The position numbers were made by a program, and so were the translations under genes. Below, piece after piece: positions 29,748 to 38,918 of a stretch of DNA of 64,000 bases. Under the pieces are notes generated by a model. It was given only the letters and a program-made list of their open reading frames with translations, searched no databases and was not told the origin of the DNA. Origin of the DNA: Sphingobacterium multivorum (GTDB taxonomy: Bacteria; Bacteroidota; Bacteroidia; Sphingobacteriales; Sphingobacteriaceae); contig NZ_UAUU01000009.1 in assembly GCF_900457465.1 (NCBI RefSeq), forward strand, positions 620,001 through 684,000. The letters are read 5' to 3'. Numbering within the stretch: position 1 is the first letter of the stretch; each line of letters starts with the position of its first letter.

Positions 29748-30257
29748 TTAGCTCTTTAATTTGGTAATATCAAAAGTTGGTTCTACCAATTTATCTTTTC
29801 CATAGATAAAATCCTTACGGAGATAATCTGCTGTCACATGTGGTCCATCCAGGTAGATCGCTTCTTTCGGACAGGCCTCTTCACATAGACCACAGAAAAT
29901 ACATCGCAACATATTGATTTCATATACTGACGCATACTTTTCCTCGCGGTAAAGATTTTCTTCACCTTTTTTTCGCTCGGAAGCAGTCATTGTAATCGCC
30001 TCTGCAGGGCAGGACAAAGCACATAATCCACAGGCTGTACACCGCTCACGCCCTTCCTCATCACGTTTGAGCGAATGTTGCCCCCTGAAGTTTTTCGAAT
30101 AAGGTCTTATTTCCTCAGGATATTTAATGGTTGGAATTTTCTTAAAAAAATGCCTTAATGTAATGCGTAAACCTTTGATAATAGCGGGAAAGTAGATTCT
30201 TTCCGAAAATGTCATCGGTTTTTGTTCAATTACTTTTTTACGATTGGTTAGTTGCAT
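29748..30257 (-). CDS. nuoI: NADH-quinone oxidoreductase subunit I
   Basis: Peripheral-arm subunit with two [4Fe-4S] clusters (N6a, N6b) passing electrons toward NuoB. The 169-residue protein has the two ferredoxin motifs with C73, C76, C79, C83 and C119, C122, C125, C129, each of the form CxxCxxCxxxCP or close to it. An N-terminal amphipathic helix (about 20-40) fits membrane contact. It lies 13 bases after nuoH. Confidence 0.95.
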   Translation of the reverse strand: MQLTNRKKVIEQKPMTFSERIYFPAIIKGLRITLRHFFKKIPTIKYPEEIRPYSKNFRGQHSLKRDEEGRERCTACGLCALSCPAEAITMTASERKKGEENLYREEKYASVYEINMLRCIFCGLCEEACPKEAIYLDGPHVTADYLRKDFIYGKDKLVEPTFDITKLKS

Positions 30258-30270
30258 AAAAAGTCCTTTC

Positions 30271-31313
30271 TTATGAGAAATAAGTATCTTTAATCAATGT
30301 AAATACACCTGTAAGTACAATATTGGCAATAGCCAATGGAATCAACATCTTCCAGCCTAGATTCATCAATTGATCGTAGCGGAAACGTGGTAAAGTCCAA
30401 CGCACCCACATAAAGAAAAAGATAAACAGCAATATTTTAATGAAGAATACAACCACCCCGATGATCGTGACCATATTGGCAGACAATCCCATATCATTCA
30501 TAAAAGGGAAATTATATCCGCCAAAATAGAGTGATGCCATCAATGCAGAGGAAACGAACATGTTAATATATTCGGAAAACATGTAGAGTCCCAATTTCAT
30601 GGAGGAGTACTCCGTATGGTAACCACCAACAAGCTCCGTTTCACATTCCGGCAAATCAAATGGAACCCGATTACATTCGGCAAAAGCACAGACCATAAAA
30701 ATGATAAAGCCCAGCGGCTGTGCCCAGATATTCCAATTGACAAAACCCGACTGCTGCGCAACAATTTCTTCGAGTGTCAAAGTGCGAGTTACCATCAATA
30801 GCGCAATAAGTGATAATCCCATTGCAATCTCATAACTGATACTCTGTGATGCTGCACGAATTGCCCCCATAAGTGAGAATTTATTATTGGAAGCCCATCC
30901 GCCCAACATGATACCATATACACCTAATGCAATCACACCAAACATATACAACACCCCTACATTGATCCTTGTGCAACCTGCAAAGAAATCGTTCGGTCTC
31001 CAATCTGTAGCTCCTGCCCCCAGGGAATAACGGCTGAACTAATACATGCCGTTATAATCGCAATTGTAGGCCCCAAAATAAAGAGCACCTTATGTGCGCC
31101 TGCCGGGATAATTTCCTCTTTAAAGAAGAATTTACCACCATCACACAGTGGTTGCAAGATACCAAAGAGACCAGCCCGATCAGGACCATATCGATCTTGC
31201 ATAAAGCCTGCAATTTTACGTTCCGCAAGTGTCGAATACATCGCGATCACCAAGGTGATAACGAATACAATAGACACCAGTATTAATTTTTCTATGACAA
31301 AAGACCACTCCAT
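30271..31313 (-). pseudogene. nuoH: NADH-quinone oxidoreductase subunit H, interrupted by a one-base frameshift
   Basis: NuoH anchors the peripheral arm and forms the quinone chamber. The first part (start at 31313) contains YSTLAERKIAGFMQDRYGPD and DGGKFFFKEEIIP, then stops at 30957 after VAQGSM. The second part resumes as VGVLYMFGVIALGVYGIMLG and runs to 30271 with ECNRVPFDLPECETELVGGY. One extra A near 30961-30963 would change GSM-stop to GSNVGVLY and give 347 residues, the usual length. Every other nuo gene is intact, so a sequencing error is likely, but a true recent mutation cannot be ruled out. Confidence 0.88.
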
Positions 31314-31321
31314 GTTTGTGA

Positions 31322-32341
31322 TTATTTCAATTTTTCTGTTCTAGCCAACTGTTCGCGATTTTGTTCCTGTAGTATCGGATTCTCCTTAACAATTTTCGGC
31401 GGATTAAATAACTCGTAGTGATTGGCAGAAATGACGGAATGTCGGTCTATTTCTGTTGGTTCCTCCAACACCCAATTGCTCGTTTTTTTCTGATCAAAGC
31501 GACAGGTATTACAGATAAACTCTTCCACTTCACCAAACTCATCCTTTCGAGCAGTTACCCGAATGACCTCTTCTCCCTTATACCATAAGGTTACCTTACC
31601 CGAACATGTCGGACAATCGCGATGTGCATCGACAGGCTTCGTAAACCATACCCTATTCTTGAAACGGAAGGTTTTATCTGTCAAAGCTCCCACAGGACAT
31701 ACATCAATAACATTTCCGGAGAAATCGTTATCGATTACATTTTCGATATAAGTCGATATCTCGGCGTGATCTCCTCGTCCTAAGATACCGTGTACACGCT
31801 GGTCGGTCAACTGATTTGCGACATAAACACAACGGTAACATAAGATACAACGGTTCATATGCAATTGGATCTTATCGCCCAGATCAATGCGTTCGAAGGT
31901 ACGTCGATCGAATTCGTAGCGTGTATGAGCACTACCGTGTTCATATCCAAGATCCTGCAATTTACATTCACCAGCCTGATCGCAGATTGGACAATCTAAG
32001 GGATGGTTAATCAATAAGATTTCAACAACACCTTTTCTTGCTTCCACCACCTCTGGCGAAGTAATATTTTGTACTTCCATACCGTCCATCACCGTTGTAC
32101 GACAAGAAGCCACCAATTTTGGCATCGGCCTCGGATCTTTTTCAGATCCCTTGGAGACTTTGACCAAACAGGTACGGCATTTACCGCCACTTCCCTCCAG
32201 TTTGGAGTAGTAACACATTGCCGGAGGGACTATATCTCCACCGATCTGTCTCGCTGCATTTAATATGCTTGTCCCAGGAGCAACCTCTACCGGTATACCA
32301 TCGATGGTGACCTTAAACTTTACATCTTCCGCTTCTGCCAT
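31322..32341 (-). CDS. nuoG: NADH-quinone oxidoreductase subunit G, short Bacteroidota form
   Basis: Carries iron-sulfur clusters between NuoF/E and NuoI. The 339-residue protein has a plant-type [2Fe-2S] domain (C43, C55, C58, C80), a His/Cys cluster region (HPLDCPICDQAGECKLQ), a [4Fe-4S] pair (CILCYRC and a distant CPVG), and a further Cys4 set (DCPTC and CNTC). The molybdopterin-oxidoreductase-like domain found in the roughly 900-residue E. coli NuoG is missing. The gene ends cleanly and the next gene starts nine bases later. From memory, many Bacteroidota complex I loci have this short form, so I do not call it truncated. Confidence 0.9.
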   Translation of the reverse strand: MAEAEDVKFKVTIDGIPVEVAPGTSILNAARQIGGDIVPPAMCYYSKLEGSGGKCRTCLVKVSKGSEKDPRPMPKLVASCRTTVMDGMEVQNITSPEVVEARKGVVEILLINHPLDCPICDQAGECKLQDLGYEHGSAHTRYEFDRRTFERIDLGDKIQLHMNRCILCYRCVYVANQLTDQRVHGILGRGDHAEISTYIENVIDNDFSGNVIDVCPVGALTDKTFRFKNRVWFTKPVDAHRDCPTCSGKVTLWYKGEEVIRVTARKDEFGEVEEFICNTCRFDQKKTSNWVLEEPTEIDRHSVISANHYELFNPPKIVKENPILQEQNREQLARTEKLK

Positions 32342-32371
32342 GATATAATTAATTTATCGTTACAGCTTCTA

Positions 32372-33727
32372 TTATGATACTATTGGTTGTAAAGGATCAG
32401 CATAATGTGCCAGTCCATAATTCCGTGTTTGTGACTCTTCCGGATGAAGGATATGCCATTCAAATTCATCCCTAAAATGTCTTATTGCTGCTGCCACAGG
32501 CCATGCCGCAGCATCCCCCAATGGACAGATTGTATTCCCTTCAATTTTTCGCTGCACATCCCACAGCAAATCAATGTCTGACATCGAGCCGTGACCGCTC
32601 TCGATCTTATGCAGCACCTTCTCCATCCAACCTGTTCCTTCACGACAAGGCGAACACTGCCCACAGCTTTCATGATGATAAAAACGTGCAAAATTCCAGG
32701 TATTACGCACCACGCACTGATCCTCATCAAATACGATGAAACCACCCGACCCGAGCATTGTCCCTGTTTGGAAACCACCATCCGCCAATGACTCATAAGT
32801 CATCAACCGGCTATTTCCTGCCGCAGTTTTCAAGATCAAGTTAGCGGGTAGGATTGGAACCGAAGAGCCTCCAGCTACGACAGCTTTCATTCGTTTCCCA
32901 TTGGCAATACCACCACAATATTCATCCGAGTAAATAAACTCTTCCACAGGCAGACCGAGTTCGATCTCATAGACCCCTGGTTTTACAATATTTCCGCTAG
33001 CGGAAATTAATTTTGTCCCGGTACTACGCTCCACGCCGATTTTAGCATATTCTTCACCGCCCAAATTGATAATGGGCACTGTGGTCGCAATAGACTCCAC
33101 ATTATTCACCACTGTCGGGCAGTTATATAAACCTGCTATCGCTGGAAAAGGCGGTTTAATACGCGGATTACCCCGTTTACCTTCTAAAGATTCTAATAAA
33201 GCTGTTTCCTCACCACAGATATACGCTCCACCTCCCGGCTGAACATAAATCTCCAGATCATAGCCCGAGCCTAAAATATTTTTACCCAAAAAACCTTTTT
33301 CCTTGGCTTCAGCAATGGCCCGCTCCAGAATTCTGATTTGCGGCATCATCTCTCCACGCACATAGATATACGATGTATGAGCTCCTAAGGCGAAGCTGGA
33401 TACAATCATTCCCTCAATGAGCGCATGTGGGATGTGCGTCATCAAATAACGGTCTTTGAATGTTCCTGGTTCAGACTCGTCGGCATTACAGACCAAATAG
33501 CGTGGCACCCCTTCAGGTTTAGCCAAAAAGGACCATTTCATGCCCGTAGGAAAACCAGCTCCCCCACGTCCACGTAATCCAGACTTCTTAACCTCTTCAA
33601 CAACATCCTCAGGAGACATTGTCTTTACTACTTTTTCAACAGCAACATAACCACCTTTTTGTCGATAGACCTCAAAGGTATTGATGCCAGGAACATCGAT
33701 ATGAGTCAACAAAAGTTTACGTGCCAT
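32372..33727 (-). CDS. nuoF: NADH-quinone oxidoreductase subunit F (NADH- and FMN-binding)
   Basis: Oxidises NADH through FMN and passes electrons to cluster N3. The 451-residue protein has the glycine-rich nucleotide motif GRGGAGFPTG (53-62), the flavin-site stretch NADESEPGTFKDR (81-93), GAYICGEETALLESLEGKRG, and the N3 ligands C355, C358, C361 and C401. Two bases separate it from nuoE upstream. Confidence 0.96.
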   Translation of the reverse strand: MARKLLLTHIDVPGINTFEVYRQKGGYVAVEKVVKTMSPEDVVEEVKKSGLRGRGGAGFPTGMKWSFLAKPEGVPRYLVCNADESEPGTFKDRYLMTHIPHALIEGMIVSSFALGAHTSYIYVRGEMMPQIRILERAIAEAKEKGFLGKNILGSGYDLEIYVQPGGGAYICGEETALLESLEGKRGNPRIKPPFPAIAGLYNCPTVVNNVESIATTVPIINLGGEEYAKIGVERSTGTKLISASGNIVKPGVYEIELGLPVEEFIYSDEYCGGIANGKRMKAVVAGGSSVPILPANLILKTAAGNSRLMTYESLADGGFQTGTMLGSGGFIVFDEDQCVVRNTWNFARFYHHESCGQCSPCREGTGWMEKVLHKIESGHGSMSDIDLLWDVQRKIEGNTICPLGDAAAWPVAAAIRHFRDEFEWHILHPEESQTRNYGLAHYADPLQPIVS

Positions 33728-33728
33728 A

Positions 33729-34250
33729 TTATTCTGTTTTAGCTTTTAAATTATCAATCAATTCGTCGACTTTATCTTCTGTCAGATTCTCATAGAATGT
33801 ATATTCAGGGCCGATCTGTAAGACTGGTCCAAAACCACAGGCGGCCAAACATTCTACACCCCGCCAAGAGAAAAGCCCGTCAGCGGTGACCTGACCTTCC
33901 TTTACGCCGAGCTTTTGCTCTAAATGCCCCATGATACGCTCTGCACCGACCAAACAACAAGGTCCGGTACGACAAATCTCCAGTACATATTTTCCTTTAG
34001 GTTGCAACAGGAACATGGTATAGAAGGTTGCCACCTCATACACCTCAATAGGCAATATATTCAGGTAAACAGCAACCTTATCCATCGCATCTGCGCTTAC
34101 CCAGCCATATTCCGCCTGAACCAGATGTAAAATGGGCAATAAGCCTGATTTTTGCTTTCCTTCGGGGTAACGACTTACCACTTCTCCAAACTTGGCTAAC
34201 AATTCTGGAGAAAAGTTTACGTTTTCATTATGTTGTTTTACACTAAGCAT
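33729..34250 (-). CDS. nuoE: NADH-quinone oxidoreductase subunit E
   Basis: Thioredoxin-like [2Fe-2S] subunit partnering NuoF. The 173-residue product carries the N1a ligands at about C93, C98, C134 and C138 (EICRTGPCC and ECLAACG). It overlaps the end of nuoD by eight bases. Confidence 0.95.
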   Translation of the reverse strand: MLSVKQHNENVNFSPELLAKFGEVVSRYPEGKQKSGLLPILHLVQAEYGWVSADAMDKVAVYLNILPIEVYEVATFYTMFLLQPKGKYVLEICRTGPCCLVGAERIMGHLEQKLGVKEGQVTADGLFSWRGVECLAACGFGPVLQIGPEYTFYENLTEDKVDELIDNLKAKTE

Positions 34251-35478
34251 CTAATTCTCCGGCTATAACGTTAAGACTACTCATATTTATAATGGCATCT
34301 GAAATCAGCATTCCTGCACTCATTGGCGCGAACATTTGATAATTGACAAAAGAAGGTCTTCTAAAGTGAAGACGATAAGGTGACCGTCCACCATCATGAA
34401 TCAAATAAAAACCGAGTTCACCATTTGCCCCTTCGACCGCATGATAAACTTCAGCTTTAGGTGTATCCACCTCACCCATGACGATTTTAAAGTGGTAAAT
34501 TAGAGCTTCCATATTGGTATACACCTGTTCTTTCGGAGGTAAATAGAAATCAGGAACCTCCGCATGGAAGACGCCTTTAGGTTCTTTCTCAATTTTCGCT
34601 AATGCCTGTTCAATAATCCGAAGTGATTGCCACATTTCGGCGTTCCGAACCATGAAACGATCGTATACATCACCTGTCGTGCCAACAGGCACATCGAAAT
34701 CAAATTCTTCATACGAGCAATAAGGATTCTGTACACGCACATCGTAATCTACACCTGTCGCCCGTAAAATAGGACCAGACCAGCCATAATCCAGGGCATC
34801 TTCTGCTGTTACAGCAGCAACACCCGACGTTCGTTCAATAAAAATGCGGTTACGAACAAACAACTCTTCAAATTCTTGCAACACCGGAGGATAGCGTTTC
34901 AGAAATTCACGTATTTTCTCAAAGGCTATAGCATTGAAATCACGCTCGAAGCCTCCAATACGACCAATGTTCGTTGTCAAACGAGCGCCACAGATTTCTT
35001 CAAAGATTTCATAGATAAACTCGCGTTCCTGCATCACATACAAAAAGCCGGAAAAAGCACCCGTATCTACCCCCAAAATACCATTACAAATAATATGATC
35101 CGCAATACGGGCAAGCTCCATGACGATAACACGCATATATTGCACCCGCTTAGGAATCTCTATCTTGAGCAACTTTTCAACGGTCATATGCCAGCCCATA
35201 TTATTGATTGGAGACGAGCAATAATTTAGACGATCAGTCAAAGGCGTTATTTGATAAAAAGGTCGATGTTCAGCAATTTTTTCAAATGCGCGGTGAATAT
35301 AACCGATCGTGGACACACCACTCACAATACGCTCGCCATCGATTTGTACCACGTTCTGAAATACACCATGCGTAGCGGGATGCGTGGGACCAATATTTAG
35401 GGTAATCAACTCGTCTTGCGGATCGTTGTCTTCGAAGACAGGCTGATTAGATGTTATCTTGCTTATAAATTCGCTCAT
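34243..35478 (-). CDS. nuoD: NADH-quinone oxidoreductase subunit D
   Basis: The 49-kDa-type subunit that forms the quinone site together with NuoB and NuoH. The 411-residue product has LNIGPTHPATHG, the quinone-contacting histidine and tyrosine segments, VEGANGELGFYLIHDGGRSP followed by YRLHFRRPSF, and the C-terminal DAIINMSSLNVIAGELD. NuoC and NuoD are separate genes here, unlike the fused NuoCD of E. coli. Confidence 0.96.
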   Translation of the reverse strand: MSEFISKITSNQPVFEDNDPQDELITLNIGPTHPATHGVFQNVVQIDGERIVSGVSTIGYIHRAFEKIAEHRPFYQITPLTDRLNYCSSPINNMGWHMTVEKLLKIEIPKRVQYMRVIVMELARIADHIICNGILGVDTGAFSGFLYVMQEREFIYEIFEEICGARLTTNIGRIGGFERDFNAIAFEKIREFLKRYPPVLQEFEELFVRNRIFIERTSGVAAVTAEDALDYGWSGPILRATGVDYDVRVQNPYCSYEEFDFDVPVGTTGDVYDRFMVRNAEMWQSLRIIEQALAKIEKEPKGVFHAEVPDFYLPPKEQVYTNMEALIYHFKIVMGEVDTPKAEVYHAVEGANGELGFYLIHDGGRSPYRLHFRRPSFVNYQMFAPMSAGMLISDAIINMSSLNVIAGELDA

Positions 35479-35488
35479 ATCGTATAAA

Positions 35489-35986
35489 TTAACGGCCGAA
35501 ATACAAATCTTTCTTATCTACGCGATTTGGATCTTCCAAAGGATATCCCTTACGCATTGGAAACACCTCCATATCATCTACATTCAAAATCCTTCTCAAA
35601 TCGGGATGCCCTATAAAATTGACACCAAAAAAATCAAAAGTCTCACGCTCCATCCAGTTCGCGCCTTTCCAAACGACGGTTGCTGTTGGAATCTCAGGAT
35701 TCGGCCCATACAAAAAGACCTTCACTCGGATTCGGATATTATGAACGAGACTATGAATATGATAAACCACAGCAAACTCCTTTTCTAAATGCGGATAATG
35801 CACTGCCGTAATATCCGTGAGATGAATAAACTGCAACTCCTTATTCGATTTCAAGAAACGAAGTACATCAATCACATCTTCCGTATCCACGACAATCGTC
35901 AATAAATTGTGTGCATCTTGAATTTCGTTAATCTTTGCCGGAAAATTTCCTTGGAGCTTATCCAATAAAAAACTGTTTTCCATCAT
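35489..35986 (-). CDS. nuoC: NADH-quinone oxidoreductase subunit C
   Basis: The 30-kDa-type subunit, 165 residues, with the signature ERETFDFFGVNFIGHPDLRR near residue 115 and a C-terminal EDPNR segment. The gene begins with two consecutive ATG codons (35986 and 35983) one base after the nuoB stop; either could be used. Confidence 0.94.
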   Translation of the reverse strand: MMENSFLLDKLQGNFPAKINEIQDAHNLLTIVVDTEDVIDVLRFLKSNKELQFIHLTDITAVHYPHLEKEFAVVYHIHSLVHNIRIRVKVFLYGPNPEIPTATVVWKGANWMERETFDFFGVNFIGHPDLRRILNVDDMEVFPMRKGYPLEDPNRVDKKDLYFGR

Positions 35987-36538
35987 CTATTTGTTTGTAT
36001 GTATTCCGTACTTCTCAAGCAGCGCTTTGTATTCGGGTGTATTTCTCCGGTTCAATGATTCATTCTTTACAATATCCTGTAGACGCAACACGCCATCCAA
36101 AATTGCTTCTGGACGGGGAGGACAGCCAGGCACGTACACATCAACCGGTATAATTTCATCTATTCCTTGTAAGACAGAATACGTATCGAAAATACCACCA
36201 CTAGATGCACAGGCCCCTACAGCAATTACCCAGCGCGGCTCGGCCATTTGCACATACACCTGCTTTAACACCGGAGCCATTTTCTTAGCAATGGTACCCA
36301 TTACCAATAGCATATCTGCCTGACGCGGTGAAAAGCTCGGGCGCTCGGCACCGAATCTAGCCAAATCGTAAGTAGAGCCCATCGTTGCCATAAACTCGAT
36401 ACCACAGCAGGATGTGGCGAAGGGCAAAGGCCATAACGAGTTGGCTCGGGCCAAGCCAATGGCTTTGTCCAAACTTGTCGCAAAAAAACCTGCGCCTTCT
36501 ACTCCCGGAGGAGCTTCTGCCAATTTTATATCACTCAT
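35987..36538 (-). CDS. nuoB: NADH-quinone oxidoreductase subunit B
   Basis: Holds cluster N2, the electron donor to quinone. The 183-residue product has the four ligands C44, C45 (ATSCCGIEF), C110 (VGACASSGG) and C139 (VPGCPPRPE). It lies about 60 bases after nuoA, with no terminator between. Confidence 0.96.
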   Translation of the reverse strand: MSDIKLAEAPPGVEGAGFFATSLDKAIGLARANSLWPLPFATSCCGIEFMATMGSTYDLARFGAERPSFSPRQADMLLVMGTIAKKMAPVLKQVYVQMAEPRWVIAVGACASSGGIFDTYSVLQGIDEIIPVDVYVPGCPPRPEAILDGVLRLQDIVKNESLNRRNTPEYKALLEKYGIHTNK

Positions 36539-36599
36539 GAAAAGTCGATTTATAGGTTTAAGTATTGCTGGCCCAAAGAGCCAACCATCACGGGAATAT

Positions 36600-36974
36600 C
36601 TAATCCCAACTCAATGCTTTTTTCTTGATCACATAGATAAAGCCCAACAAGAGCAGTCCCATGAAAATAAACATCTCGATCAAGCCTTGTAGTCCCATTT
36701 CCCGGAAGTTGACTGCCCATGGATACATGAAAATAACTTCAACATCAAATATGACAAACAGGATAGCGACCAAAAAATATTTTATGGAGAAAGGCTGCCT
36801 GGCATTTCCGACAACTTCAATTCCCGACTCAAAAGCTCCAAGCTTGTTTTCCGTGCGGACTTTCGGTCCGATAAGATGTGTAATAATTATGGTACCTACT
36901 CCAAATCCAACAGCAACAAGAAGCTGTATAAATATAGGCAAGTAGTCTATCGGCATACTATTGGCTTGCTCCAT
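36600..36974 (-). CDS. nuoA: NADH-quinone oxidoreductase subunit A
   Basis: Three-helix membrane subunit (124 residues) with the conserved [20 protein letters not shown] loop next to [20 protein letters not shown]. First gene of the complex I operon, with a good promoter about 30 bases upstream. Confidence 0.95.
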   Translation of the reverse strand: MEQANSMPIDYLPIFIQLLVAVGFGVGTIIITHLIGPKVRTENKLGAFESGIEVVGNARQPFSIKYFLVAILFVIFDVEVIFMYPWAVNFREMGLQGLIEMFIFMGLLLLGFIYVIKKKALSWD

Positions 36975-37005
36975 CTCAATTAAAATTTATATTGGTAACT
37001 ATCTC

Positions 37006-37036
37006 TAAATATAGAGATTTCAAGGTAAAAATCAAA
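37006..37036 (-). promoter_or_regulatory. Promoter of the nuo operon
   Basis: On the minus strand TTTG (37036-37033) and TATATTTA (37013-37006) are separated by 19 bases, one base from the TAnnTTTG consensus. Transcription would start near 36999, about 25 bases before nuoA. The -33 element touches the T-run of the preceding terminator. Confidence 0.65.
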
Positions 37037-37043
37037 ACAAAAA

Positions 37044-37069
37044 AGGCGTAGATATTACTATCTACGCCT
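37044..37069 (-). terminator. Terminator of the ExbBD-TonB-TPR operon
   Basis: AGGCGTAGATA (37044-37054) pairs with TATCTACGCCT (37059-37069), an 11-bp perfect stem with a 4-base loop, followed on the minus strand by TTTTTTGTTTT. It lies about 25 bases after the TPR gene. Confidence 0.88.
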
Positions 37070-37093
37070 AATTTAGAATGATTTTATTTAAGC

Positions 37094-38893
37094 TTATTTC
37101 AGGCCCTCTAAGTAACCTTTAACAGCTTCATTTGCCGGATCTATAGCCAATACTTTTTGGAAGCTCTCCTTCGCTTTAGGAAGATCTTGCTTCACGTAAT
37201 AGTAAAGTCCGATATATGTATTTGCATCGATCAAATAATTTTTATTCTTCTCTTGTGCGCCACGTTGATTGATGGTTTCGATCAATTTTTGGAATGGTGC
37301 AACGAAATCACCTTTAGGTTGCTCCAAGTTGTCCGCGGTTAAGGCAGCAAAAGCTTTATAATAAAGCGCATTGATCAAATATTTATCTTGTGCTTCTTTA
37401 TTGTCTGTCGTTTCAATAACAGATAAGAAAGTCTGTGCTTTTTGCAAATCAGCAATTGCTTTATCTCTCAATTCTTGATTAACGACTACTTGTTCTTCAT
37501 TCTTACTAGCAGCATCTTCCTTTGCACCGATTTGATAGTAAGCTTCACCTGCATAGTAGTTTGCATCGTATAAATACGTTTTATTATCTTTGTAAGACGC
37601 CACCAATTCAAATAAAGAGGCTGCTGTCTGCAATTCTTGCTCTTGGTATTTAGCAAATGCCAACTCAGCTGTTTCGCCCAACAATTCTTTGTCTAAATCA
37701 ATTGCTTTCTTAATATCGGCAATACCCTTTTGAATATTCGCCGTATTCTCTGCTGTCAATACCGGAGCCGCAGTAGCCGTGCTATCTGCACCAGCAGCCG
37801 CTGGCTTAGGGCTATTTGCTGCAATCTCAGACATACCTAGATACATATAATCCAATGGAATTACACGATCTTTTTCCATTTTGCTAAACATCTGGTTTAA
37901 GTACTCCAATGCTTTCGGATAATCTTTAGCTTTTTGGAAGGCGATATACCCCAAATAACGATAGATTTTTGGATCTACAGACGGGTTTTGAGCTAATTCC
38001 TCAGAAACTACCTTCAAATCGTCGTATTGACGCGCGTAAACCAAGAAATCGGCATAACGGATTTTAGCTTCCAATGAATTATCACCCGCAACTTCCAGGT
38101 ATTTTTTGTATTGCTCAACACCTTTTTTATTTAACTCTACATATTTCTCGTCAGAAGTACCCGGCAATCTAGACCATTGGTTATATGTTTCAGCCAACTC
38201 ACGGTAAGTAGGTGCATATGCCGGAGTTTCTGCTGCGATAGCTTCCAATTGTGTGATAGCCTCATCAAAAGCTTGTGCGCCACGTACGATCACAGCCTGT
38301 CCAACTTTCGCTTGTACTGAATTTGGATCGATATCAGTCGCTTCACCATAGCTTGTATAAGCTAATGAACCTTCTTTTAAACCACGGTATGCATCACCTA
38401 ATGCGATAGGAATTGCAACATCTTTTTTGTTTTTTTCTTTCGCTTGCGTTAGGTATTCCAAAGCTTTCGCATAATCGGGCTCAGGCGTTTTTATATATGC
38501 ACGTCCAATTTCCAATAATGGTTCATAATCTTTTTTACCTAATTTTGCGGTTGCCAAAGCGAATTTAGATTCAGCGCTCGCTTTATCCTTTTTCATTAAG
38601 TCAACATAGCCCAAACCTACATTGTTGATTGTAGCCTTTGGATCAGCAGCCAAACCTTGGTTGAAAATCGCAGCGGCAGAATCCGCTCTGTCGTTTACCA
38701 AATAAATTTGACCCAAATAGAAATAATTATCTCCATTCTTAGGTTGCTTAGTCACTAACTGTTGAAGGATAGTTTTCGCTTTACCATAATTTTCAGCCTC
38801 GATGGCTGCTCTAGCATCTTTCAAACTTTGTGCACTTACTGTGCCCACAGATCCCGCCAATAAAAGACTAAATAATAATTTACTGTTTGTCAT
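37094..38893 (-). CDS. Periplasmic tetratricopeptide-repeat protein
   Basis: The 599-residue product has a cleavable signal peptide (about residues 1-21, ending VSAQ) and TPR-like repeats through most of its length, for example GDNYFYLGQIYLVNDRADSA and YKAFAALTADNLEQPK. A final pair, GLYYYVKQDLPKAKESFQKV, leads to the C-terminus. A less ordered alanine-rich stretch lies at about 365-385. It is the last gene of the exbB, exbD, exbD, tonB, membrane protein, pstS-like operon, so it probably works with the TonB machinery or its periplasmic partners. Its exact job is not known from sequence. Confidence 0.85.
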   Translation of the reverse strand: MTNSKLLFSLLLAGSVGTVSAQSLKDARAAIEAENYGKAKTILQQLVTKQPKNGDNYFYLGQIYLVNDRADSAAAIFNQGLAADPKATINNVGLGYVDLMKKDKASAESKFALATAKLGKKDYEPLLEIGRAYIKTPEPDYAKALEYLTQAKEKNKKDVAIPIALGDAYRGLKEGSLAYTSYGEATDIDPNSVQAKVGQAVIVRGAQAFDEAITQLEAIAAETPAYAPTYRELAETYNQWSRLPGTSDEKYVELNKKGVEQYKKYLEVAGDNSLEAKIRYADFLVYARQYDDLKVVSEELAQNPSVDPKIYRYLGYIAFQKAKDYPKALEYLNQMFSKMEKDRVIPLDYMYLGMSEIAANSPKPAAAGADSTATAAPVLTAENTANIQKGIADIKKAIDLDKELLGETAELAFAKYQEQELQTAASLFELVASYKDNKTYLYDANYYAGEAYYQIGAKEDAASKNEEQVVVNQELRDKAIADLQKAQTFLSVIETTDNKEAQDKYLINALYYKAFAALTADNLEQPKGDFVAPFQKLIETINQRGAQEKNKNYLIDANTYIGLYYYVKQDLPKAKESFQKVLAIDPANEAVKGYLEGLK

Positions 38894-38918
38894 AATCTAT
38901 TTTTGTACTATTTATTAT

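Noticed and set aside
31322..32341. nuoG as a pseudogene because it is much shorter than the E. coli protein
   Set aside because: All cluster ligands are present, the gene ends cleanly nine bases before nuoH, and no remnant of the missing domain follows.
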